The notes under the pieces are model-generated. The model had not been told where the DNA came from. It saw nothing but the letters and a program-made list of their open reading frames with translations, and did not search any database. A stretch of 64,000 nt of DNA from Bacteroidales bacterium (GTDB lineage Bacteria; Bacteroidota; Bacteroidia; Bacteroidales; UBA932): assembly GCA_022648545.1 (NCBI GenBank), contig JALCMP010000001.1, positions 1-64,000 of the forward strand. Direction: 5' to 3'. Below, piece by piece: positions 20,384-28,633 of this stretch; position 1 is the first letter of the stretch; each line of letters starts with the position of its first letter. The translations under genes and the position numbers were made by a program.

Positions 20384-21738
20384 TATTTACCATCTCTTAA
20401 CGAAGCCTGCAAACGTTGATGAAAATCACTGGACGAATTATTCGTATCCATATAAACGATCTTCGCTCCGTTTGCAATTGAAGCTTCAGCATCTATTCCG
20501 CTCGGATCGGTACTCCCGTCGGTTATATCACCTGTTCCGTAAGCATAGCTGTATACAAGCTTACCTTTATTGGAGACTATAGCCTCGGTAGCATCCTTGT
20601 CTACATTCCTGTAAACCGAATATCCAAGCTTGGCCTTGAAAAGAATATCCCCTGCATCAACCGCTGATGTAAGGCGGTTCTTATTTGTAGAATATCCCTG
20701 CCTGAATATTTCCACTCCGTCATAAACCCAGTCCACCGGGACCTTTTTGCATACCTGCGTAGTTGATCCTCCATAATAAGATAAATTATTCGGATCAGCT
20801 GCAAATGCCGCAGGCGTGGAATTTTTGGTTGAAAACACGAATAATGCAGGAGACGTAAAACTTAGGGGCCATGCATTTCCCGCACCATAAGCATACGCAC
20901 TGAAATAATGCGAAACAGGAATATTCGCCGACGGCGCCGGATGTAACACCGTATTGGTATAAACAGATGGGTCATAAGTAACGTAATAGGATGCATCGCT
21001 CAGATCTACCGATTTAGAATAAGTTATTGTGTTGTCGTTTGCATTGTTGAATGCTATTACCACAGACTTCCACGGCTCTATGGTAAGCGACGGAATGTAG
21101 AAGAAACCCTGCCCTGCAGGAATCCATCCTTCGCTTTCATAAGAAAGTTTTCCATCAATAATATATTTATTGGTAGAGTTTGCATTATACGGCATAGCCA
21201 TTCCTATGCATAAATTCGTAAGATTTGCAACATCATCCGAATTATTATACAATTTCATATACTTGTCATAATAATAGGAACCGGAAGCATTATCCTTAGG
21301 ACATCCACCTATATACAATTCGGATATAACTATCTGGGATACCTGCGATTCCGTAAAATCTATAGAATAATCGGACGTCTCCTGCTCCTTGCTGCTCACT
21401 ATTATATTGGATACGTTTCCGTTATAGAGTTTCTTTATTCCGTTATCAAGGTTGCTCGTAGAAGCGGAAGCTCTGAATACGCCTACCGGAACTTCAAATT
21501 TTGCGGCACCTCCGGCGTCCGTCTCAGCCGTATATTCCGTACCGCTTGAAACCGACGTAAGATTCACCGTTATCCCTTCGCTCGGAGCGGAAGCTCCTGA
21601 TTCCGGGAATACTACCTTCACGGTCACCTCGTATGTCTTATAATCATTAAGTTTCTTGCATGAGACGGACATCAGGGCGACGAAAAGCAAAATAAGTGAA
21701 ATTTTCTTCATCATGATATTTTGTACTCTTTTAATCAT
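20383..21738 (-). CDS. DUF4876-like lipoprotein
   Basis: Lipobox MSVSCKK; N-terminal Ig-like segment then IVISELYIGGCPKDNASGSYYYDKYMKLYNNSDDVANLTNLCIGM; start taken at M28 of the ORF, giving an ATGA overlap with the TonB gene. Confidence 0.7.
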   Translation of the reverse strand: MIKRVQNIMMKKISLILLFVALMSVSCKKLNDYKTYEVTVKVVFPESGASAPSEGITVNLTSVSSGTEYTAETDAGGAAKFEVPVGVFRASASTSNLDNGIKKLYNGNVSNIIVSSKEQETSDYSIDFTESQVSQIVISELYIGGCPKDNASGSYYYDKYMKLYNNSDDVANLTNLCIGMAMPYNANSTNKYIIDGKLSYESEGWIPAGQGFFYIPSLTIEPWKSVVIAFNNANDNTITYSKSVDLSDASYYVTYDPSVYTNTVLHPAPSANIPVSHYFSAYAYGAGNAWPLSFTSPALFVFSTKNSTPAAFAADPNNLSYYGGSTTQVCKKVPVDWVYDGVEIFRQGYSTNKNRLTSAVDAGDILFKAKLGYSVYRNVDKDATEAIVSNKGKLVYSYAYGTGDITDGSTDPSGIDAEASIANGAKIVYMDTNNSSSDFHQRLQASLRDGK

Positions 21739-24737
21739 ATTTTTATCCTTAGAGTAAGTCCGTAGTAATATAACGGAATCTGAGAACTTTGATAAAGCGT
21801 ATACTTTGTATGGTTCCATGTCTGCTTTACCTTATTCATATTATTCAGAAAATTGTTGGCATAAAACGATATGGAAAAATGCCGTCCTATTTCTTTTGTT
21901 ATATCTATATTCGCAGAGAAATACGGAGAAATTCTGTTGGTATTTAAATAATACGAAGTATTCGATTTGACAACGAGCTTGCAAAGTTCGGCATATAACG
22001 CCGGATCGTTATTCTTAGCCCATTTTAACTTCGGAAGGAAAGGGATTTTCGTAGTCAAGTCATCATAACTTACATAATAATCAGGGTACACGGCCGCATA
22101 ATGATCCTTCAGATCAGAAATGGTCGTGGAAGGAAGATAATCTTCCCTGCTGTCGAGAACATATGCTCTGGTTCCGGAACCGATGGTCGACAGATTTCTG
22201 GTAGCGGAATACAAGGAACTCTCCACTCTCAGAGATACTATAAGACGCAATTGAGGGATATGTGTAATTATAGTTGCATTCGCATTAAACTGCTTTTTCA
22301 ACTGTCCGTTACTTACGTCCCTATCGCCCGAATAAAAACCCACATATCTATAAGGAGAACCGTCAGCCATATAAAGTGCGTTACCTGGCATACCGGCACT
22401 CATTTTCTTATCCATATATTTATATCTGTAATATATTCCGTCGAGCCTGAAGGAAGTTTGCAGCGATTTTATCTTTCCGAAATCTACGACCCATTCGAGC
22501 CCCTTTCGCGTAGAAGGTGCTTCATTTATACAATAGCTATTCTTTTTAAAAGTCTCCCGTGTGGTATAAGAAAGAATTTCCGATTGCTGGACACCAGTCT
22601 TATCTATTACCGTAACTATTCCCGTATTCCGGTCTACGTTGTATTTCCTGTTTTCCAAAGGTATGGTGCAACTCTCGAGATTCGACTGATCGGTAAAATT
22701 ATAGGCGAACGGATCATATCCGGTAGTCGTGGAATACCTGTTGAAAGTTTTATTATCGAAATAAACGAGAGAGATCTTGACATTTTTTATTTTCATATCT
22801 ATCCCTATTTCCTTCTTTAAAGTATACTGCCACTTTAGATCGGGATTATACAGCATGGTCGCCGGTCTGATATAATAGGCATAGTAAGAGGTACCATCGG
22901 CAAGCGCACCGGGGGCGAATGTAAGTTCGTCAGTATAATAAGGTCTTGGATAAAGGACGCCGGAAGAAGGCAGTTTAACAGACTTGCCTATACCTCCCTT
23001 TATGTTCAGATATTTCAGGAAAGAATTATTATTATCATTTACAATACGGTATGTAAGATTGAACCTCGGTGAATATGCCGATATATTTCCGTATTCCGAT
23101 CCGTTCATATGCGTATAGGAACCTCTTATACCAGCGGTAAGACCCAGTACGGTGCTCCCCAGCGGCAGGGAAACGGATTCTTCAGCATAAGGAGCAAGAG
23201 TATGATAGAAAGGCACATCCTTATAACGGTATTCTCTCCACCCGTCGGGAATAGTTTGGGGGTCCTTATAATATATTCCCTTTCCGTAATTTCCGCTGAA
23301 GCTGTACTCCACGCCTAATTTGAAATGGTTCCTTATTTTATTGGAAAATTCCTTTACGGAATTTATTTTAAGGCTTGCGGACCCATTCATCGGCTTGTCA
23401 TCGTTATAACACGTTTGATACCAATACCCGGGAGGGATGAGTGATACGGCGGCATTAGGATCCGTATCATAGTCGGTTGCAACAAAATAGCCTTCTTCGG
23501 TTCCGTGGACCGCGGCAAGCGCGGTTGCGGAAGACTTATAGCTCTTGTCGGTCGTCCTCTTATAGGAATAATTTACCGACCCTTTTAATTCTGCATTGGT
23601 TATGAATTTTCCGTTTACAAGCCAGTTGAATTTAAAATGCCCCCTTATGTTATTATTCTTCGCTTTCGAATAGGTATCGGAATATGCATCGGGATCGGAT
23701 TTTTGGTTCCGACCTCCGATATTCCCGCCTATACCGGCCTCGAATCTCAGAGGAGAGCTGCTCTTCCTTGCAAAGGTATTGCTGTAGGTCAAAGTAAGGG
23801 CATTCCTCGTATATTTGGTATAAGGAGACATAAGCGAAGCTACGGAACGGGCCCTGTCGTAATTGAAGTTGAGCACTCCCCCTTTTCCTACGCGGACACC
23901 TTTTGACAAGGAAACCTGTTTGGTATTAGGGTTATATGTAAAATCCACCTTCAGCGGAGACGCTCCCTTCTGGGTATTTATTACAACTATTCCACTGCTC
24001 AGGTCGCCGTATTCCACGGACGCTACACCCGAAATAACATTTACGGATTCCACGTTAGACGTTCCTATATTTCTCGTATCGGCCCCGGTCTGGCCTTCGG
24101 TGTAATCGGAATTAGTGGAAAGTCTAACGCCGTCAACTTCTACGGCCGTTCCAAAACTGGACGCTGCTCTTATCTGGAATTTTCCAATATTCTTGTCGGT
24201 CTTTGTCAATTTAGGATCATGTATCGACTGTCCCCCGGGCAAAAGAGTAAGAACATCACTTATGTTGGTAAGCTGAGATTGTTCGATCGCCGCTTTGTCG
24301 ATCGTATACTGAGTAGTATTACTGGCCTTGTTTTTTTCGGCGGTTACCGTCACTTCCTTAAGCGACAGGTCGGCAACATCCATGTAAACGGCATAATTTG
24401 TAATGTCCTTATCGACATTCAATTTAACGGTAACTGTTGCGTAACCCAGACTCGAGATGGTAAATTCCCTAACGCCGGCGGGAACTTTTGCAAAAGAGAA
24501 CTTTCCGTTCTCATCTGCGGTAGCCCATAGTTCGAAATTGTTACATTTTATTACCGCCATAGGAACAGGCTCTTTATTGCCTTTCCTATAGACAACGCCG
24601 CTAACTTTAAACGACTTTAAACCAGTTAGTTCCCCTCTACCGTAACTAAAAGACGGTAGCAAAACACATAAAATGAAAAGAGGCATAATCAGCCTCGTGA
24701 TCAAAAAATTTTTACTTGTTTTCAAAATAGGTTTCAT
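21735..24737 (-). CDS. TonB-dependent receptor with N-terminal carboxypeptidase-regulatory-like domain
   Basis: VSGVVYRKGNKEPVPMAVIKC...FSFAKVPAGVREFTISSLGYATVTV; plug FQIRAASSFGTAVEVDGVRLS, NVISGVASVEYGDLSSGIVVINT; no SusD partner. Confidence 0.9.
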   Translation of the reverse strand: MKPILKTSKNFLITRLIMPLFILCVLLPSFSYGRGELTGLKSFKVSGVVYRKGNKEPVPMAVIKCNNFELWATADENGKFSFAKVPAGVREFTISSLGYATVTVKLNVDKDITNYAVYMDVADLSLKEVTVTAEKNKASNTTQYTIDKAAIEQSQLTNISDVLTLLPGGQSIHDPKLTKTDKNIGKFQIRAASSFGTAVEVDGVRLSTNSDYTEGQTGADTRNIGTSNVESVNVISGVASVEYGDLSSGIVVINTQKGASPLKVDFTYNPNTKQVSLSKGVRVGKGGVLNFNYDRARSVASLMSPYTKYTRNALTLTYSNTFARKSSSPLRFEAGIGGNIGGRNQKSDPDAYSDTYSKAKNNNIRGHFKFNWLVNGKFITNAELKGSVNYSYKRTTDKSYKSSATALAAVHGTEEGYFVATDYDTDPNAAVSLIPPGYWYQTCYNDDKPMNGSASLKINSVKEFSNKIRNHFKLGVEYSFSGNYGKGIYYKDPQTIPDGWREYRYKDVPFYHTLAPYAEESVSLPLGSTVLGLTAGIRGSYTHMNGSEYGNISAYSPRFNLTYRIVNDNNNSFLKYLNIKGGIGKSVKLPSSGVLYPRPYYTDELTFAPGALADGTSYYAYYIRPATMLYNPDLKWQYTLKKEIGIDMKIKNVKISLVYFDNKTFNRYSTTTGYDPFAYNFTDQSNLESCTIPLENRKYNVDRNTGIVTVIDKTGVQQSEILSYTTRETFKKNSYCINEAPSTRKGLEWVVDFGKIKSLQTSFRLDGIYYRYKYMDKKMSAGMPGNALYMADGSPYRYVGFYSGDRDVSNGQLKKQFNANATIITHIPQLRLIVSLRVESSLYSATRNLSTIGSGTRAYVLDSREDYLPSTTISDLKDHYAAVYPDYYVSYDDLTTKIPFLPKLKWAKNNDPALYAELCKLVVKSNTSYYLNTNRISPYFSANIDITKEIGRHFSISFYANNFLNNMNKVKQTWNHTKYTLYQSSQIPLYYYGLTLRIKI

Positions 24738-24747
24738 TTTGTAAGCG

Positions 24748-24778
24748 CAAAAGTAATTAGAAAAATCCAAAAAACAAA
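24748..24778 (-). promoter_or_regulatory. Putative promoter of the TonB/DUF4876/barrel operon
   Basis: Minus strand TTTG-N19-TACTTTTG: -33 at 24775-24778, -7 at 24748-24755. Confidence 0.55.
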
Positions 24779-24803
24779 AGGATACCCCTTAAAATAAGGG
24801 AAG

Positions 24804-25415
24804 TTAAGGTATTCCCGGATAATCGTCTACGGTTATGATTTTATTTGAAATCGCATAAACCGCAAGACCTGCCTGGCTTTTTATTCCGGTTTTTCTGGTT
24901 ATATTTTTTCTATGACTTACAACCGTATGAAAGCTTATATTCAAATCATCTGCGATTTCCTTATTCGACAGACCAAGCGCGACATGTTTCAGGACATCCA
25001 GTTCCCGGGACGACAATTGTTCGGACATCTGCCCGCATATTTTATGGGCACGGCGGGAAAATGATTTTTCTATTATATGCTCTATGGTTTTACGCGAATC
25101 ATTAACCTGTATGAACGAATCAAAAAGATTTACTATTCCCCGCTCGAAAAATGAATACAGAAGGCCTATCCAGTAAACGGAATGGAATGAAGTTTTTTTA
25201 AGGATGAATCCTTCTGGATCGGAAATCACGAATGACGGATTTATTATCAATATATCTATATCGTATTCCGCAACGGATTCCCAGACCTCCTCCAGTGTTT
25301 CGAACCGGTACAATCTATATCTGCCGTCGAGTTGTAGCAATATATTAGAAAGGCCTTCGCATATTATTGCAGAAGGTTCCAGTATCCCTATGTTACTTTT
25401 TCTGGCAGTCATCAT
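24804..25415 (-). CDS. LuxR-family regulator with degenerate receiver-like N-terminus
   Basis: C-terminal LSSRELDVLKHVALGLSNKEIADDLNISFHTVVSHRKNITRKTGIKSQAGLAVYA; N-terminus IGILEPSAIICEGLSNILLQ...IDILIINPSF. Confidence 0.88.
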   Translation of the reverse strand: MMTARKSNIGILEPSAIICEGLSNILLQLDGRYRLYRFETLEEVWESVAEYDIDILIINPSFVISDPEGFILKKTSFHSVYWIGLLYSFFERGIVNLFDSFIQVNDSRKTIEHIIEKSFSRRAHKICGQMSEQLSSRELDVLKHVALGLSNKEIADDLNISFHTVVSHRKNITRKTGIKSQAGLAVYAISNKIITVDDYPGIP

Positions 25416-26116
25416 TTATATTTCTCTACATTGGTAACAGACGGTATGAGAACATATTCTTCCAAAATGGAATGTATATTAAGATCCGATTCCAATTCAA
25501 GAAGATTAAAAAGCAGATTACGTTTTAGATAACGGTTGCTTTTAAGGGGAATATATCCGGCAAACAATTTTTTAAGATCCGTAACCTTGGTCTCTATATC
25601 GGAATGATGCCTTCTGTAAATACGTGCGGAAAATTTCTTTTCCCGTATGTCCGCATTATTATGAAGCAATGACGCGAAATACGGAAACGCCGTTTTCTCC
25701 TCATAATAAAGATGCTGCTCTACTTCTTTCTCATATTCAGAAAAGAAAAGCTTTGCCGAACGGACTTCCGGCGTATCGTTCAATTCCAGTATCCGGTCGA
25801 GGATATTTTTAATTTCGGGAATTTTTTCTTTCAAATAATAACTGTGACTGTTTTGAAGGAATGAAATCAGAACGGGAAGCTTATCAGAAGGCAAAATCAC
25901 TACCTCCGACGGCTGGAAACCGTTATAAAGATTTGCAATCAGGACAAAAATCCCGATATCGAGATTTTCGTCCCGGCAAAAGTCCGAAACATTTTTATCT
26001 TTGAAAAGCAGGGGGACATTAAAATGCTCCAGCATTATCATCAAATACGGATTCTCGAAGACGAGGTCCGATATCTTCATATCCGGCTTTATGTAAGTCT
26101 TTCTAATTTGATACAT
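25412..26116 (-). CDS. Hemerythrin-domain protein (YtfE/ScdA-like organisation)
   Basis: SEYEKEVEQHLYYEEKTAFPYF, YRRHHSDIETKV, NIHSILEEYVLIPSV give HxxxE-type ligand spacing; overlaps the LuxR gene. Confidence 0.82.
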   Translation of the reverse strand: MYQIRKTYIKPDMKISDLVFENPYLMIMLEHFNVPLLFKDKNVSDFCRDENLDIGIFVLIANLYNGFQPSEVVILPSDKLPVLISFLQNSHSYYLKEKIPEIKNILDRILELNDTPEVRSAKLFFSEYEKEVEQHLYYEEKTAFPYFASLLHNNADIREKKFSARIYRRHHSDIETKVTDLKKLFAGYIPLKSNRYLKRNLLFNLLELESDLNIHSILEEYVLIPSVTNVEKYK

Positions 26117-26126
26117 TACATTTTTG

Positions 26127-26134
26127 CAAATCTA
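26127..26134 (-). promoter_or_regulatory. Putative -7 box (TAGATTTG) upstream of the hemerythrin gene
   Basis: Exact TAnnTTTG match on the minus strand in the 26-bp gap between the TonB receptor and hemerythrin genes; weak -33 only. Confidence 0.4.
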
Positions 26135-26142
26135 ATAAATTT

Positions 26143-28521
26143 CTAATGTATATTCCCAATTTTAATACCTATATATATAGTCCGCGGTAAAGAAGGACCG
26201 TATATAAATGCAGGATCCCTGTCTATTCCATTATCGAAATCGTCCTGATACGAATTAAAAATATTCTTCATCCCGCCGTATATCTGGAATCGCATTCCCT
26301 GGAATTTGACATTATATTTTATTTTTGCTCCTGCATCAAAGAATGGATCGGATTTTATTAATGCCCCGGCATCAGGATCGGCAAGTTTCTTTCCGAAATA
26401 AGGGATGAGCATCTTCCCCGTATAATCCCCGGAAAGAGAAATGCCTATTTTGGGGGTCGGATTTATATCCATGGAGAAATACCCGTAATCATCGGGCGTT
26501 CTCATGAATTTTTTTCTGTTGAAATTCTGGGCATCGCCATATTTGCTGCTCTGGACGGTAAAGCCCGATCTGAACGTACATAATTCGCCTAATGCTATAT
26601 TTAGTTCCATGTTTATTCCCTTTACTGTTGCTCCGTCATCTGCATTCGTCCGTGTATAAACCACTATCCCGTTTTCATCCGGTTCGCCGTAATCGGAAAC
26701 GAACGCATCTTGAAGTTTTGTATAGAACCCTTCCAGAAGAAATTCCAATCCCAGATTTTTATTAATTCTTTTATTATAATCCAGCGACGCCATAATACTG
26801 TGGCTGGTTTCCTGTTTAAGATCTGGATCATTTTTATGAAGGACCTGACGGGACCCTGATGTAGCCGTATGCAAATCCTCATCATAAACCTGCGGAGCCC
26901 TGTAACCTTCGGAATAGCTTAAGCGGGCCTGCAAATATTTCATAATATCATATTTTAAAGTAACTCTGGGACTAAATACATTGCCGCTATTGTCACCTGA
27001 AGAAGATGTCTTATCGGAAATTTTATAACTATCAAAGCGCCCTCCGGCCGAAACGTCCAGTTTCCCTACCTTAAATTCATACTGAGCAAATACTCCGCCA
27101 ATGGAGCTCGTTTGATCCGCTACCTGCGTATCTTCTGTATGAGGAATTTCCTTAATAATACCATCTTCTATTACGGCTTTATCATAATCGGGATAACCAA
27201 GTTTTTTATCATTCAGAGTTTCCCTTTTGTATTCCGCACCTACTATCAATTCGGTTCCACCGAAATGTGCATCATATTGTGATCCGGCTACATATGTAAA
27301 GCCTGCGGTTTTACCATAATTCTTAAGGGATTTATTCGCCCCGTAATATGAATTACGCAAGACACTTTGTCCAGAAAGATACACGGACCAGAGATCGTTT
27401 TTCCCAATATATCTGTCATAAGTAAGAGCTCCGGTTGTAATATTATGTCTTAAGGATTCGGAGATATCCGCTTCATGTTCGGGATAATCGAATCTGTCTC
27501 CCCCCCTCCTGTCTTCTCTTATATTAAAGAAATCAGCGGTAATCTTACTTTTTATGCCGAACCTGTGGAAAACACGGGTTCCGAACGTTGTGTTTTTTAT
27601 TTTCGTCACTTCGGAATAGCCGTCGTCGGTAGCATCGAAAGGCTGTCGGTTACGGTAAAAGCCATATACAGACATGCCGGTCCTGCCGTCGTCGGAAACT
27701 ACTGAAGTATTCGCATTAAGGGTTCTGTCGACGGCCGGCTTATCCGCATCTTTAAGGCCAACTCCTACAAAACCTTCGTTTATACCAAATTGATAAGAAT
27801 TCGCAACCGGATCTTTTAAAATAAGATTTATAGTACCGGCAATTGCATTGCTGCCGTAAAGAGCTGAGCCTCCACCTCGTACTACCTCTACTTTTTCGAG
27901 CATATTGGAAGGGATCATCTCGAGACCGTAAACTCCTGCCAGACCGCTGAATATGGATTTTCCGTTTATCAATATCTGAGAATAGGCACCTTCCATTCCA
28001 TCCATCCTTACCTGATTAAATCCGCAATTCTGGCAGTTGGTCTCCATTCTCACTCCCGGGCTAAAATTAAGCCCCTCGCTAAGGGTTATAGCATTCGTTG
28101 AAGCAAATAATTTAGGAGTAATAGTATTTACGACAACAAGAGCCCTCCTTCTGGGCTTCTCGCTTCTGTCTCCCGTAACTACTATCTGATTAAGACCAAG
28201 AGCATCCGATTTGAGATCGAAATTCACTTCAAGGGTCCTGCCCCGTTTCATAATCACTTTACGTGATTCGTTCTGATACCCCATAAAACTTGCGGTTATT
28301 GTAAGCGGCCCTTCAGGAAGGTTCAGCAATCTGTAATGACCTGTTTCATCCGTCGCGGTACCGATTGCTGTTCCATTTACACTTATATCTACAAATTGTA
28401 AATGCCTGCCGTCTGAAACAACATGCCCGAATATATTCGCATCAGTGTTAGTCTGTTGAGAATATACAACTTGCACAATTCCAATAAAGAGTAAAAGAAT
28501 AAAAAAAATTCGCTTTTTCAT
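26143..28521 (-). CDS. TonB-dependent receptor
   Basis: Signal peptide; CarboxypepD_reg-like domain; plug VRMDGMEGAYSQILINGKSIFSGLAGVYGLEMIPSNMLEKVEVVRGGGSALYGSNAIAGTINLI; terminal beta-strand. Confidence 0.93.
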   Translation of the reverse strand: MKKRIFFILLLFIGIVQVVYSQQTNTDANIFGHVVSDGRHLQFVDISVNGTAIGTATDETGHYRLLNLPEGPLTITASFMGYQNESRKVIMKRGRTLEVNFDLKSDALGLNQIVVTGDRSEKPRRRALVVVNTITPKLFASTNAITLSEGLNFSPGVRMETNCQNCGFNQVRMDGMEGAYSQILINGKSIFSGLAGVYGLEMIPSNMLEKVEVVRGGGSALYGSNAIAGTINLILKDPVANSYQFGINEGFVGVGLKDADKPAVDRTLNANTSVVSDDGRTGMSVYGFYRNRQPFDATDDGYSEVTKIKNTTFGTRVFHRFGIKSKITADFFNIREDRRGGDRFDYPEHEADISESLRHNITTGALTYDRYIGKNDLWSVYLSGQSVLRNSYYGANKSLKNYGKTAGFTYVAGSQYDAHFGGTELIVGAEYKRETLNDKKLGYPDYDKAVIEDGIIKEIPHTEDTQVADQTSSIGGVFAQYEFKVGKLDVSAGGRFDSYKISDKTSSSGDNSGNVFSPRVTLKYDIMKYLQARLSYSEGYRAPQVYDEDLHTATSGSRQVLHKNDPDLKQETSHSIMASLDYNKRINKNLGLEFLLEGFYTKLQDAFVSDYGEPDENGIVVYTRTNADDGATVKGINMELNIALGELCTFRSGFTVQSSKYGDAQNFNRKKFMRTPDDYGYFSMDINPTPKIGISLSGDYTGKMLIPYFGKKLADPDAGALIKSDPFFDAGAKIKYNVKFQGMRFQIYGGMKNIFNSYQDDFDNGIDRDPAFIYGPSLPRTIYIGIKIGNIH

Positions 28522-28633
28522 ATTTCTAATAATTATTCTTTAAATAACAAAGAAACCTTTTTACAGCAGAGCAGTCAATCCCGTAATCTTGGGGTTTTGT
28601 AATACAGGATTAATATTTTATTTTTACATAATT

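Noticed and set aside
22101-22820. 239-aa plus-strand ORF
   Set aside because: Antisense to the TonB receptor 21735-24737; no recognisable domain; composition looks like a complementary-frame artefact
24786-24800. CCCTT-AAAAT-AAGGG short hairpin between the LuxR and TonB genes
   Set aside because: Only 5 bp with no following T-tract on the relevant strand; too weak to call a terminator
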